Below are positions 51,842-61,276 of a stretch of 64,000 nt of DNA, in pieces (position 1 is the stretch's first letter; every line of letters starts with the position of its first letter). Source of the stretch: Burkholderia diffusa (lineage in GTDB: Bacteria > Pseudomonadota > Gammaproteobacteria > Burkholderiales > Burkholderiaceae); NCBI RefSeq assembly GCF_902499115.1, contig NZ_CABVPN010000033.1:24094-88093 (forward strand), in the 5' to 3' direction. The position numbers and the translations under genes were made by a program. The notes under the pieces are model-generated. The model ran no database searches, was not told the DNA's origin, and worked only from the letters and a program-made list of their open reading frames with translations.

Positions 51842-52719
51842 GCAACCTGATCCGTGAGAATGTTCAGCAAATATTTGCCGTAGCCGTTTTTCGACAGCGG
51901 CTGCGCGAGCTTCTGCACCTGCTCGGCATCGATCCACTGCCGGCGGTACGCGATCTCCTCGGGGCAGGCGACGACCAAGCCTTGCCGCTTCTGCAGCGTC
52001 GCGATGAAGCTCGCGGCCTCGATCAGCGAATCGTGGGTACCGGTGTCGAGCCATGCATAGCCGCGGCCCATGATCTCGACGTTCAACGCGCCGTCCGCGA
52101 GATAGCGGGAATTGACGTCGGTGATTTCCAGCTCGCCGCGCGGCGACGGCTCGATGTCGGCGGCGATGTCGCACACGCGGTTGTCGTAGAAGTAGAGACC
52201 GGTCACGGCGTAGTTCGAACGCGGCTTGGCTGGCTTCTCTTCGATCGATACGGCACGGAAGTCTTGATCGAATTCGACGACGCCGTAACGTTCCGGATCG
52301 TGCACGTGATAGGCGAACACCGTCGCGCCCGCGTCTTGCGCGTCTGCGTGCTCGAGCTGTTTCGCCAGGTCGTGACCATAGAAAATGTTGTCGCCGAGAA
52401 TGAGCGCCGACGGATCGTTGCCCACGAATTCGCGACCGATGATGAACGCCTGTGCAAGGCCGTCGGGCGACGGCTGCACCGCATACTGGATGTTCATCCC
52501 CCACTGGCTGCCGTCGCCGAGCATGGCTTCGAAGCGTGGGGTGTCCTGCGGCGTGGAGATGATCAGGACGTCGCGAATGCCCGCGACCATCAGCGTCGAG
52601 AGCGGGTAATAGATCATCGGCTTGTCGTAGACCGGAAGCAACTGCTTCGAGACCGCATGCGTGATCGGATAGAGCCGTGTGCCGGAACCGCCGGCGAGAA
52701 TGATGCCCTTGCGCGCCAT
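51826..52719 (-). CDS. rfbA: glucose-1-phosphate thymidylyltransferase
   Basis: RmlA joins glucose-1-phosphate and dTTP to dTDP-glucose. The 297-residue product has the nucleotide signature GIILAGGSGTRLYPIT, KQLLPVYDKPMIYYPLS, ILGDNIFYGHD, VEFDQDF, EEKPAKPRSNYAVTGLYFYD and GRGYAWLDTGTHDSL. The ATG at 52719 is chosen as the family start. It lies 11 bp after rfbB. Confidence 0.97.
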   Translation of the reverse strand: MARKGIILAGGSGTRLYPITHAVSKQLLPVYDKPMIYYPLSTLMVAGIRDVLIISTPQDTPRFEAMLGDGSQWGMNIQYAVQPSPDGLAQAFIIGREFVGNDPSALILGDNIFYGHDLAKQLEHADAQDAGATVFAYHVHDPERYGVVEFDQDFRAVSIEEKPAKPRSNYAVTGLYFYDNRVCDIAADIEPSPRGELEITDVNSRYLADGALNVEIMGRGYAWLDTGTHDSLIEAASFIATLQKRQGLVVACPEEIAYRRQWIDAEQVQKLAQPLSKNGYGKYLLNILTDQVAWPSR

Positions 52720-52730
52720 GTCCGTTCCCC

Positions 52731-53792
52731 TTACGCGCGGTGCGCGTAGTTCGTTGCGACCCACTTCCGGTAGTCGCCCGAAGCGACTTCGTCGACCCAT
52801 TCCTGATGGTCCAGATACCAGCGCACCGTTTTCGCGAGGCCGGTTTCGAACGTTTCGGCGGGCTTCCAGCCGAGCGTTCGCTCGAGCTTGCGTGCATCGA
52901 TCGCGTAGCGTCGATCATGGCCCGGCCGGTCGGTCACATAAGTGATCTGGTCGCGATACGAACCCGCCGATTTCGGTCGCAGTTCGTCCAGCAGGTCGCA
53001 CAGCGTGTGCACGACCTCGAGATTCGTTTTCTCGTTCCAGCCGCCCACGTTGTACGTCTCGCCGGTCTGGCCGCGCGCGAGCACCTCGCGGATCGCACTG
53101 CAGTGGTCGCCGACGTACAGCCAGTCCCGTACGTTCTGGCCGTCGCCGTACACGGGCAACGGCTTGCCGGCGAGCGCGTTGGCGATCATCAGCGGAATGA
53201 GTTTCTCGGGGAACTGGTATGGGCCGTAGTTGTTCGAGCAGTTCGTGGTGAGCGTAGGCAGGCCGTACGTATGCTGGTAGGCGCGCACGAGATGATCGGA
53301 GCCGGCCTTCGTTGCCGAATAGGGGCTGTTCGGTGCGTACGGAGTCGTTTCGGAGAATTGCGGATCGGCAGGCGACAGCGAACCGAATACTTCGTCCGTG
53401 GAAACGTGCAGAAAGCGGAATGCGGCCTTGTCTGCCGCAGGCAGCGTATTCCAGTACTGGCGTGCAGCTTCAAGCAGCGTGAATGTTCCGACGACATTGG
53501 TCTGAACAAAATCCGCCGGCCCGTGAATCGAGCGATCGACGTGGCTTTCCGCAGCGAAATGCAGGACTGCGCGAGGCGTGTATTCCGCGAACAGCGCATC
53601 GAGCGCCGCACGGTCGCAAATATCGGCTTGCGCGAACACGTGCTTCGGGTTTCCGTGCACCGATTTTAATGTTCCGAGATTGCCCGCATAGGTCAATTTG
53701 TCGACGTTCAGAACCGATTCGTCGGATTGACGCAGCCAATCCAGCACAAAGTTGGCACCGATAAAGCCGGCGCCACCTGTAACCAATATCAT
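52731..53792 (-). CDS. rfbB: dTDP-glucose 4,6-dehydratase
   Basis: RmlB converts dTDP-glucose to dTDP-4-keto-6-deoxyglucose. The 353-residue extended SDR starts MILVTGGAGFIGANFVLDWL, with HFAAESHVDRSI, the VSTDEVFGSL active-site Asp-Glu, YSATK catalytic pair and NNYGPYQFPEKLIPLMI. The ATG at 53792 has an AGAGG ribosome site. It is the first gene of the leftward rhamnose operon that converges on the capsule lipid operon. L-rhamnose may serve the capsule, O-antigen or both. Confidence 0.97.
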   Translation of the reverse strand: MILVTGGAGFIGANFVLDWLRQSDESVLNVDKLTYAGNLGTLKSVHGNPKHVFAQADICDRAALDALFAEYTPRAVLHFAAESHVDRSIHGPADFVQTNVVGTFTLLEAARQYWNTLPAADKAAFRFLHVSTDEVFGSLSPADPQFSETTPYAPNSPYSATKAGSDHLVRAYQHTYGLPTLTTNCSNNYGPYQFPEKLIPLMIANALAGKPLPVYGDGQNVRDWLYVGDHCSAIREVLARGQTGETYNVGGWNEKTNLEVVHTLCDLLDELRPKSAGSYRDQITYVTDRPGHDRRYAIDARKLERTLGWKPAETFETGLAKTVRWYLDHQEWVDEVASGDYRKWVATNYAHRA

Positions 53793-54375
53793 GTAGCCTC
53801 TTTTTATGTTAACGGCAGTGAGTCCTGCCTTGCTCTCGTTCGTGCGCGTCGCCCTCGATTGACGCAGGACGAAGAGTATCAAGAAATCGTGCTGCCCCGA
53901 CGGATCTGGGGGCTGGGTTGCACGCATATTCTAGGGTATTCCTTCGAGGCGACGCATGTATCAACCGCACAGTCTGCGTTGAAAGACTATTAATTCTCTA
54001 TACCGCAGGACTCGGATGATGCCGGTCGTGTGCGGTGTATCGCGATTCTCCGTGCGCTTGCGCGGGATTCATCGGACGTGCTGTCGCACGCAAACATTTG
54101 CGCAAAGCCGCGACAAGGAGAGTGCAAGCGGAAGTCGACGCCGAATGCGGTGATGGTTTTTTGATACTAAAAATCGATGGCAACTATATCATGCTCGATT
54201 CGATCGGCGCGAATCACCCGTTTTATATCGAGATTTGGAATCGCAATATTTTTACTTTACCGACATGGCGGGTGGCGTCGTGGCTGGTGACGTGCCTGTC
54301 GTATTCCTCGTTAAATCCGGTCCGATTCGGACTCATTTCACCTGGTGTGGCGGGGACTTTAAACGCCGCTTCAAC
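53793..54375. other. 583-bp AT-richer region upstream of rfbBACD
   Basis: No gene could be supported. The region must hold the rfbB promoter: TAGAAT (53928-53933, minus strand) is a possible -10 without a good -35. At 54320-54332 GTCCGA-T-TCGGAC is a 6-bp inverted repeat sharing its hexamer with the capsule-operon palindrome, which may be chance. Confidence 0.4.
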
Positions 54376-55209
54376 CTATTTGTGCCGCGGATTGAACGGC
54401 CGCTGCTGCACATCCGCCCCATGCGCGACGATCACCGTGCTTTCGGGCACTTCCTCCCATGCGTCGCGCAGGTCGATGAGCGGCTCCGACACGACCATGA
54501 ACGCGTCGTCGCCCGCTTCGACGATGCGCGGATTGTGCGGATAAAGTTCGTGCAGATGCCTGAACGACGTGCTGTGGAACAGCGAGCGCGATTGCCGTTC
54601 GCTCGAGTAGCGCACCGCGATGATCCGGTCGCCGTCCGTCACGCAGATCGTCATGTTGAGCGGCTCGGCGACTCGGTATCGCGCGGCGGTTTCCTCGATC
54701 ACGCCGACCATGCGTTCGAGCGCCGGCAGCGGCATCTGCTCGAGGCCGTAGGTCAACGCGAGACGGAACATCAGCTCGGAATCGGTCGAGCCTTCGAGCG
54801 TAGCGAACAGCGCCGGGTCGACCTTCATCGTCAGGTCGCGGCGCAGCTTGTGGAAATCGCGGATCAGCCCGTTGTGCGCGAACAGCCAGCGGCCGTGGCG
54901 GAACGGGTGACAGTTGGTTTCCTGCACGGGCGTATCGGTTGCAGCACGGATGTGCGCGATGAACATCCGCGAGCGGATCGCGCGCGCGGCTTCGCGCAGG
55001 TTGCGATCGTTCCACGCGGGATGCACCGAGCGGTAGCGGAACGGCAGTTCGTCGGGGTTGCCGTACCAGCCGATGCCGAACCCGTCGCCGTTGGTGGTCG
55101 TGGCGCCCAGTTCCGAATGCAGGCTCTGGTCGATCAGCGAATGCTTCGCGCGAAACAGTACGGTCTCGAGATGGATCGGATTACCCGTATAGGCGAGCCA
55201 GCGGCACAT
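54376..55209 (-). CDS. class II glutamine amidotransferase (YafJ-type)
   Basis: A 277-residue N-terminal-nucleophile amidotransferase domain standing alone. Cys2 directly follows Met1 (MCRWLAYTG), and TNGDGFGIGWYG, HIRAATDTPVQETNCHPF, LFAHNGLIRDF and STDSELMFRLALTYG are the glutaminase landmarks. The synthetase partner and substrate are unknown in this family. The ATG at 55209 has an AGGAG site. Confidence 0.88.
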   Translation of the reverse strand: MCRWLAYTGNPIHLETVLFRAKHSLIDQSLHSELGATTTNGDGFGIGWYGNPDELPFRYRSVHPAWNDRNLREAARAIRSRMFIAHIRAATDTPVQETNCHPFRHGRWLFAHNGLIRDFHKLRRDLTMKVDPALFATLEGSTDSELMFRLALTYGLEQMPLPALERMVGVIEETAARYRVAEPLNMTICVTDGDRIIAVRYSSERQSRSLFHSTSFRHLHELYPHNPRIVEAGDDAFMVVSEPLIDLRDAWEEVPESTVIVAHGADVQQRPFNPRHK

Positions 55210-55359
55210 GGAGCGCTCCTTCGCGATGAATCCTCTCGCGCATGGTAGCCGACTTCGCGGCGCCGTTATACGCGGCTGCCGCACGCTCGCCGGTTGGCAG
55301 ACTGCGCCGGTCGATCGTCGATGAAGGATGCGGCGGGTGCCGCGTCCTTCGTGCACGCG

Positions 55360-55689
55360 TCAGTCGCCGAGCGCGTCCATCACGCGGGCGGAGTAGACGA
55401 GCGCCGCGCCCGCATTCAGCGCGATCGCGACGCCGAGCGCTTCGGCCACTTCCTCCTTGGTCGCACCATGCTTTGCGGCTTCCGCCGTGTGCACGGCGAT
55501 ACAGCCGTCGCAGCGCGTGGTGACGGCCACCGCGAGCGCGATCAGCTCGCGCGTCTTTGCGTCGAGATGACCCGTCTTGGCGCCGGCGCCGGACAGCGCC
55601 TTGTAGCCGGCCAGCGTATCGGGCGACAGCTTGGCGATGTCGCCGATGCGCGTCGAGAGTTCCTTCCGGTATTCGTTCCAGTTCAGCAT
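55360..55689 (-). CDS. AhpD-like carboxymuconolactone decarboxylase family protein
   Basis: A 109-residue helical protein with CDGCIAVHTAEAAKHG, the CxxC plus His redox motif of AhpD-type alkylhydroperoxidases. The rest (DAKTRELIALAVAVTTRCDG) matches the CMD domain. It may act as a small peroxidase or reductase. It is divergent from the AraC-family gene starting 130 bp away, which may regulate it. Confidence 0.88.
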   Translation of the reverse strand: MLNWNEYRKELSTRIGDIAKLSPDTLAGYKALSGAGAKTGHLDAKTRELIALAVAVTTRCDGCIAVHTAEAAKHGATKEEVAEALGVAIALNAGAALVYSARVMDALGD

Positions 55690-55818
55690 GATGCGTCCTT
55701 TCGAGAAGAGGTGAGGAGGGCGGCGGGCGCCGCGATCTCGGGCGATGCAGACCTATTCTGATCGTTCGCGCTGAGGGTTTCGATACGCTAGAGTGTCAAT
55801 TTTTAGCGAGATCGTCTC

Positions 55819-56766
55819 ATGGATGCCCTCAGTCAACTACTATCGCTGGGCCGCAGCCATGTCGAACTCGACGTGCGCTGCCTGCTCGATGGCCCGTTCG
55901 CGATGCCGCACGATCCGTTGCCGCCCGGCGAGGCCGCGTTTCACCTCGTGCTGGCCGGAACGTGCCGGATGCGTACCGCGGACGGGCGCACGCTGCAGCT
56001 CGCCGACGGCGATTTCGTACTGCTGCCCGCGGGTGGCGCGCACGACCTGCTCGACGCAGGAGCCGGCCGGTTGGGGCCGGTTGCAGCGCTGCGCGATCTG
56101 GGGACGGGCGGTGGCACGGTGCTGCCGGTCAAGTCGAATCTCGATCCGGCCGAACCGGGCGGCGCGAGCGTGGACCTGCTGTGTGGACGGTTCGTCTATG
56201 CGCGCGGTGCGGGTGAACTGCTGATGCGCACGCTGCCGCATGTACTGCATGTCGGGTTGCGCGAGGCGTCGGGGTTCGCGCCGCTGCAGCTGCTGACGAG
56301 CGTGCTGCGCACCGAGGCGTCGAATGGTCAACCGGGCGCCGGCGCGATCGTGAACGCGCTCGGCCAGGCGCTGCTCGCGTATGCGTTGCGCGCATACGGT
56401 CGTGGTGCGCGCGTGCCGTCCGGCTGGCTCGCGCTTGCGGCCGACGCGCGGCTCGGCCCGTCGGTTCAGGCCGTGCTGCAGGCGCCGGAGAAGCCGTGGA
56501 CGGTTGAGTCGCTCGGCGATGCATCCGCGATGTCGCGCGCGACATATGCACGGCATTTCCGCGAGCGGGCCGGGATGAGTGTCGGCGCGTTCATCGCGCA
56601 GATCCGGATGATGCATGCGTGCGCGCTGCTGCAGGACACGCAGCGCGGGCAGGCGGAGATCGGGCAGGCAGTCGGCTATCAGTCGGAGGCGGCGTTCGGC
56701 AAGGCATTTCGCGCGGTGCTCGGCACGACGCCGGGGCGCTGGCGGCGCGCGCAGCGCGACTCGTGA
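55819..56766 (+). CDS. AraC-family transcriptional regulator with cupin_6 sensor domain
   Basis: A 315-residue regulator. The N-terminal half (to about 190) is a cupin of the AraC-binding type (PGEAAFHLVLAGTCRMRT, LADGDFVLLPAGGAHDLL). The C-terminal half has two helix-turn-helix units, with SLGDASAMSRATYARHFRER and EIGQAVGYQSEAAFGKAFRA, the typical second signature. Relatives next to CMD or oxidoreductase genes usually regulate the divergent neighbour. Confidence 0.92.
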   Translation: MDALSQLLSLGRSHVELDVRCLLDGPFAMPHDPLPPGEAAFHLVLAGTCRMRTADGRTLQLADGDFVLLPAGGAHDLLDAGAGRLGPVAALRDLGTGGGTVLPVKSNLDPAEPGGASVDLLCGRFVYARGAGELLMRTLPHVLHVGLREASGFAPLQLLTSVLRTEASNGQPGAGAIVNALGQALLAYALRAYGRGARVPSGWLALAADARLGPSVQAVLQAPEKPWTVESLGDASAMSRATYARHFRERAGMSVGAFIAQIRMMHACALLQDTQRGQAEIGQAVGYQSEAAFGKAFRAVLGTTPGRWRRAQRDS

Positions 56767-56879
56767 GGTTGCCGGCGGGGGCGTCGTGCTCGACGACGAA
56801 CCGTTGGCGAAATCGAAGAGGGGAGAAGTGTCTGCGTGCAGCGGCGCACACCTGCTCGCGAGGCAACAACAATGAAAAA

Positions 56880-56905
56880 GGGGCTTCCGGTTTCCCGGAA
56901 GCCCC
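56880..56905 (-). terminator. intrinsic terminator after tRNA-Lys
   Basis: An 11-bp hairpin, 56880-56890 (GGGGCTTCCGG) against 56895-56905, is followed on the minus strand by TTTTT. It lies just past the 3' end of the leftward tRNA gene. Confidence 0.88.
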
Positions 56906-56917
56906 TTCTTGACATCT

Positions 56918-56993
56918 TGGTAGGCCGTGCGTGACTCGAACACGCGACCAACGGATTAAAAGTCCGCTGCTCTACCAACTGAGCTAACGACCC
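56918..56993 (-). tRNA. tRNA-Lys (anticodon UUU)
   Basis: The 76-base minus-strand sequence folds as a standard tRNA. The D arm is AGCTCAGTTGGTAGAGC, the anticodon stem CGGA/TCCG carries the loop CTTTTAA (anticodon TTT), and the T loop is TTCGAGTC. The 3' CCA is encoded (56918-56920). The acceptor stem includes a G-U pair at position 1. Confidence 0.96.
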
Positions 56994-57051
56994 AAAGAGC
57001 AAAAAATTATAGCGGCGGATCGCTGGTCTGTCAACAACCCGTCACCATAAT

Positions 57052-57801
57052 TTATTTGATGCTTTCGATCTTGCCCTGTGCCGTCTGCGCAGCGTTCGAT
57101 CCAGCGTATTGCGACACGACCTGCTCGAACGTCTTCTTTGCAGCCGCCTTCTGGCCCTGCTCGAGTTGGTTCGTGCCGATTGCCACGAGTGCGTCGGCCG
57201 CGCGCGGGTGCTGCGGGAACTTGCTCACAATCCCTTGCCACGTTGCAGTCGAACCGCGGTAGTCGCGCAGCGCGTATTGCGCATTGCCGTACCAGTACTG
57301 CGCGGTCGGCTGGTAGGGGCTCTGCGGATACTTCGCGATGAACGCGCGGAACGAAGCCGCCGCCGCCTTGAAGTTGCCGTTGCGGAACTGCTGTTGCGCC
57401 GCGTTGAGCGCATCCGTTTCACCCGGCTGCACGGTGCCTTCCACGCCGTCGATCGTCGCCTGTTGCGGCTCGAACTTCTTCAGCCGCGTGTCGAGATCCT
57501 GGTAGTACTCTTTCTGCTGCCGCTCGAGCGTCGTCAGCCGGTTCGTCAGGTCTTCGTTCTCGCCGCGCAGCGTCGCGACCTGCTGGTTCAGCTGGTCGAT
57601 ACGGCCGGATTGATCGAGTATCGTACGCTGGGCGGCCGACAACTGACTGGACAGGTTGTCACTCTTGCTGCGCAGATCAAGCACGGCGCGGCGCGCCTCG
57701 TTGTCGTCGAACATGCCGGCGTGCGCCGGCGCGGCCGACCACGCCGCGCCGACGACGCAGAATGCTGCGGCCATCCGCAGCCAGGATACACGGTGCGTCA
57801 T
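57052..57801 (-). CDS. cpoB: cell division coordinator CpoB (YbgF)
   Basis: A periplasmic protein that couples peptidoglycan synthesis with Tol-driven outer-membrane constriction. The 249-residue product has a signal peptide ending APAHA, an N-terminal trimerising coiled coil (about 45-100), a linker, and C-terminal TPR repeats (AQQQFRNGNFKAAAASFRAF, AQYWYGNAQYALRDYRGS, ADALVAIGTNQLEQGQ). It is the last gene of the Tol-Pal operon. Confidence 0.94.
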   Translation of the reverse strand: MTHRVSWLRMAAAFCVVGAAWSAAPAHAGMFDDNEARRAVLDLRSKSDNLSSQLSAAQRTILDQSGRIDQLNQQVATLRGENEDLTNRLTTLERQQKEYYQDLDTRLKKFEPQQATIDGVEGTVQPGETDALNAAQQQFRNGNFKAAAASFRAFIAKYPQSPYQPTAQYWYGNAQYALRDYRGSTATWQGIVSKFPQHPRAADALVAIGTNQLEQGQKAAAKKTFEQVVSQYAGSNAAQTAQGKIESIK

Positions 57802-57820
57802 ACGGCAACTCTTCCGTTAC

Positions 57821-58330
57821 TTACTGTTGGTAGACGAGGTCGGCGCGGCGGTTCTGCGCCCACGATGCTTCGTCGTGACCCGATGCTTGCGGCTTTTCCT
57901 TGCCGAGGCTCACGGCTTCCATCTGCGAGTCGTTCACGCCGAGCAGTGCCATCGCGCGGCGGACAGCCTCCGCACGCTTCTGACCCAGCGCAAGGTTGTA
58001 CTCGCTCGTGCCGCGTTCGTCGGTGTTGCCCTGGATCAGCACATGGCGCTGCGGGTGGCTCTTCAGGTACTGAGCGTGCTGCTGCAGCAGCGGCTGGTAT
58101 TCGTCCTTCACCGAATAGCTGTCGAAGTCGAAGTAAATGCTGCGCTTCGCAAGCGGGCTGTTCGGGTCATTCAGCGGATCGACGTTCACCTGCGCGACGT
58201 TGTCGGCGCTCGGCTGCGTGCTCATCGCGCCCGCGTTGGCCTTGTCGTCGAGCTTGACGCCCGACTTACACGCTGCGAGCGCGCTGATCATCATCACGGC
58301 CAGGGCCAGACGAGCTTTGTTCGACATCAT
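57821..58330 (-). CDS. pal: peptidoglycan-associated lipoprotein
   Basis: Pal anchors the outer membrane to peptidoglycan and is the partner of TolB. The roughly 169-residue product has a lipoprotein signal with Cys21 in SALAACKSG. The OmpA-like domain follows with YFDFDSYSVKDEY, VLIQGNTDERGTSEYNLALG and AEAVRRAML-type helices, with the DER peptidoglycan-binding residues. There are two possible ATGs (58330, 58327) after GGAG. Confidence 0.96.
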   Translation of the reverse strand: MMSNKARLALAVMMISALAACKSGVKLDDKANAGAMSTQPSADNVAQVNVDPLNDPNSPLAKRSIYFDFDSYSVKDEYQPLLQQHAQYLKSHPQRHVLIQGNTDERGTSEYNLALGQKRAEAVRRAMALLGVNDSQMEAVSLGKEKPQASGHDEASWAQNRRADLVYQQ

Positions 58331-58347
58331 GGTTACTCTCCTTGTGG

Positions 58348-59643
58348 TCATTGCATGAAGGGCCCCCACGACGGCTCACGAACGGAGCCGCCCTGGACGG
58401 ACAGGATCTGCGGCGGCGCGCTGCCGTCGGAGGGCACTGCTGCCAGCACGTTGCGACCACCCGACTGGGTAGCGTAAAGAAGGTACTGGCCGTTTGCCGC
58501 GAAGCTCGGCGATTCGTCGCGATTGGTATTCGTGATGGCGTTCGCCGCGCCGGTTTGCAGATCCTGAACGTACAGCTTGAACCCCCCACCCGTGCGGGAG
58601 ATGTAGGCGAGCAACTTGCCGTCCGGGCTGATGCGCGGGCTGGTGTTGTAGCTGCCGGTGAAGGTCACGCGTTGCGCGGAGCCGGCGCTTTCGCCTTGCG
58701 CGGGCATCCGGTAGATCTGCGGCGCGCCGCCGCGATCGCTCGTGAAATAGATCCAGCGGCCGTCCGGCGAGTAGTACGGCTCGGTGTCGATCGAGCTGCT
58801 CTGCGTGAGCCGGCGCAGACCGCCGCCGTTCGCATTGACCGTATAGATTTGCGTATTGCCCGTCAGCGACAGCGCAACGGCCAGCGTGTTGCCGTCCGGC
58901 GACCACGCCGGCGCACTGTTGTTGCCCTTCTGGTCGGAGACCATGTAGCGGCGGCCCGTCGGCAGGTCATGGATGTAGACGATCGGCTTCTTGCGCTCGA
59001 ACGACACGTACGCGACCTTCGTCCCGCTCGGCGACCACGCCGGCGAGATGATCGGCTCGGTGCTCGAGAGCGCGATGCGTGCGTTCTGGCCGTCGGAGTC
59101 CGAGATCTGCAACTGGTACCGGTTGCCCGTCTTGATCACGTACGACAGACGCGTGGCGAACACGCCGCGCACGCCGAGCAACTTCTGGTAGATGTAGTCG
59201 GCGATCTTGTGGCCAGCCGTGCGCAGCGTGTTGTCGTTCGCCGTCAGCGACAGGCCGCCGAGGCTTTGCTGCTTCACGGTGTCGTACAGGATGAAGTTCA
59301 CCTTGTACTGGCCGTTGGCGTCGCGGTTCACGCTGCCGGCGACGAACGCGTTCGCGCCCTTGGCTTTCCATGCGCCGAGATCGACCGATGCGGTTTCGGG
59401 CACGGGCGTGCTGCCCGCGTCGATATTGGTGAATTTGCCGCTGCGCGCGAGGTCGGCGCGGACGATCGACGTGACCTGCTGCGGCAGGTTCGCCTCGTTC
59501 ACGAAATTCGCGGTGGCGATGGGGAACTGGGTCGAACCGACGCCGGTGATCAGCACGTTGACCTGCGCATTAGCGGCGCCGCCGGCCGCAATCAGACACG
59601 AGGCCACGAGTGCCCTGAAACCTAGTTTCGTCATCAAACTCAT
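58348..59643 (-). CDS. tolB: Tol-Pal system beta-propeller protein TolB
   Basis: A periplasmic protein that shuttles between Pal and TolA during outer-membrane constriction. The 431-residue product has a signal peptide ending AANA and an N-terminal alpha/beta domain. The six-bladed propeller carries repeated SPAWSPSGTKVAY, SAPAWSPDGNTLA, EPYYSPDGRWIYF and SPRISPDGKLLAY. The ATG at 59643 is chosen, with a second Met at 59634 possible. Confidence 0.97.
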   Translation of the reverse strand: MSLMTKLGFRALVASCLIAAGGAANAQVNVLITGVGSTQFPIATANFVNEANLPQQVTSIVRADLARSGKFTNIDAGSTPVPETASVDLGAWKAKGANAFVAGSVNRDANGQYKVNFILYDTVKQQSLGGLSLTANDNTLRTAGHKIADYIYQKLLGVRGVFATRLSYVIKTGNRYQLQISDSDGQNARIALSSTEPIISPAWSPSGTKVAYVSFERKKPIVYIHDLPTGRRYMVSDQKGNNSAPAWSPDGNTLAVALSLTGNTQIYTVNANGGGLRRLTQSSSIDTEPYYSPDGRWIYFTSDRGGAPQIYRMPAQGESAGSAQRVTFTGSYNTSPRISPDGKLLAYISRTGGGFKLYVQDLQTGAANAITNTNRDESPSFAANGQYLLYATQSGGRNVLAAVPSDGSAPPQILSVQGGSVREPSWGPFMQ

Positions 59644-59752
59644 GCTTCTTGCTTCCCATGTGACTTGGATCGCTGCGCAACCGCAGAGACAGTAAAAATA
59701 CCCGATTCGTTCCCGTCCGGCAGCGACGCACGGAGTGTAAGCGCATTTGCGA

Positions 59753-60820
59753 TCACTCCGCTGCCTTGAAGGTAATCGTAATGTCGGACGGGGTACGACC
59801 GTTAGAATCGGGCGGCAATGGGACCGACGCCTGAATCGCATTGACCACGGCTTGATCCCACCCCGAATTTCCGCTCGAACGGCGGATCGAAACGCTCAGC
59901 ACGTCGCCCGACGGCGTGCAGCGGATCGCGACGACCGTCGTCAGGCCCGCGCGCTCGCCGCCCCAGACGATGTTCGGCTTCACACGGCGACGCACCTTGT
60001 CGGGATAGCCGGGCGACGCGGCATTGCCGCCGGAGCCCGTCCCGGTACCGCTTTTCGCGAGGCCTTCACCGCCGCCTTCGCCGGACCCGGACATGCCTTG
60101 CATCTGCGCGAGACGCGCGCTGCGCTCACGGTCGAGCTTCGCCTTCGCCGCCGCGTCGGCCTTCGCGCGCGCCGTCGCCTCGGCCTTCGCCTTTGCCTGG
60201 GCTTCCGCCTTCGCCTTCGCGGCCGCGTCGGCCTTGGCCTTCGCCGCCTGCTGCGCTTCCAGCTGCGCCTGCTTCTGTTGCTGCAGTTTCTGCTGCTGGA
60301 GTTTTTGCTGTTCGAGCTTCTGCTGCTCCACGAGCTGTTGTTGCTTGAGCTTGTCCGCCTGCTTCTGCTTTTCGCGCTCGGCGGCCTTCTGCGCGGCGAG
60401 GGCAGCAGCCTGCTGGGCCGCAAGCTGCTCGCGCCGGGCTTCTTCCTGCTGGGTCTTCAGTTGCTGCGCGCGGCGCTGCTGCTCGAGCAGCGCTTCGCGC
60501 GCGGCCGCTTCCTGTTGCCGTTTCTTCTGCTGCAGCGCGATGTCCGCCTGCTCGTCCCTGACCGGGGGAGGGGGCGGTGCGAGCTTCGCGGGCGGCGTGG
60601 GTGTGACGACGGGCCGCGGCGCGGGCACGTCGGGCACCTCGGTCCACAGTTCGGCTTCGGCGCCTGCCGGCGTGCTGTTCTGCCACTGCACGCCGTGATA
60701 GAGGAACAACGCGAGCAGCACGTGCATCAGCGCCGCGAGCGCGAACGCGCGCCAGGTGCCGCGCTCGCGAGGGGGCTGAGACGGATAGGCGTTGCCGCGC
60801 GTGGATTGCTGCCGGTTCAT
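59753..60820 (-). CDS. tolA: cell envelope integrity protein TolA
   Basis: TolA spans the periplasm and transmits energy from TolQR to TolB-Pal. The 355-residue product has one transmembrane helix (about 25-43), a Pro-rich linker, and a long Gln/Lys/Ala-rich helical domain (about 85-235). A Gly/Ser linker and the C-terminal TonB_C-like domain follow (VRRRVKPNIVW, SSGNSGWDQAVVNAI). Its start overlaps tolR by four bases. Confidence 0.95.
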   Translation of the reverse strand: MNRQQSTRGNAYPSQPPRERGTWRAFALAALMHVLLALFLYHGVQWQNSTPAGAEAELWTEVPDVPAPRPVVTPTPPAKLAPPPPPVRDEQADIALQQKKRQQEAAAREALLEQQRRAQQLKTQQEEARREQLAAQQAAALAAQKAAEREKQKQADKLKQQQLVEQQKLEQQKLQQQKLQQQKQAQLEAQQAAKAKADAAAKAKAEAQAKAKAEATARAKADAAAKAKLDRERSARLAQMQGMSGSGEGGGEGLAKSGTGTGSGGNAASPGYPDKVRRRVKPNIVWGGERAGLTTVVAIRCTPSGDVLSVSIRRSSGNSGWDQAVVNAIQASVPLPPDSNGRTPSDITITFKAAE

Positions 60821-61266
60821 TGCGATTTGACGAGGAGGCCGACGCGCTTGACGCCGCGCGCCTTCAGGTCCGACATCACGGTCATGACGGCATCGTACTG
60901 CACGGTCTTGTCGGCCGCGATCACGACGGGCTGGTCGGGATGGTCAGCCTGCCGGGCCGAGATGAAGCTGTCGAGCTCGGCCTTGGTCATCGTGTCTTCC
61001 TGCGTCGCGCCGGAGTCGCCCTTGTACTTGACGCTCATCGTGCGGTCGGCCTTGATGTTGACGACGACTGGTGGCGTCTGTTCCTGGGGGGCGGCATTGC
61101 CGACGGTCGGCAGATTGATGATCGACGGGGCGACGAGCGGTGCCGTGACCATGAAGATCACGAGCAGCACCAGCATCACGTCGATGTACGGCACGACGTT
61201 GATGTCGGCCATCGCGCGGCGCGAGCGGCCGCCGCGCATGCTGGATCGAATGGGACTTCCTGCCAT
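60817..61266 (-). CDS. tolR: biopolymer transporter TolR (ExbD family)
   Basis: Part of the proton-driven TolQR motor. The 149-residue product has a cytoplasmic N-terminus and a single transmembrane helix with the essential Asp (NVVPYIDVMLVLLVIFMVT). The periplasmic domain contains VVIAADKTVQYDAVM. The ATG at 61266 is chosen over the longer frame, which reads through tolQ shadow. Confidence 0.95.
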   Translation of the reverse strand: MAGSPIRSSMRGGRSRRAMADINVVPYIDVMLVLLVIFMVTAPLVAPSIINLPTVGNAAPQEQTPPVVVNIKADRTMSVKYKGDSGATQEDTMTKAELDSFISARQADHPDQPVVIAADKTVQYDAVMTVMSDLKARGVKRVGLLVKSQ

Positions 61267-61276
61267 GGCGCGCTCC

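Noticed and set aside
54035..54544. 169-codon plus-strand frame upstream of the amidotransferase end
   Set aside because: Crosses into the antisense of the amidotransferase, with no ribosome site and no recognisable motif.
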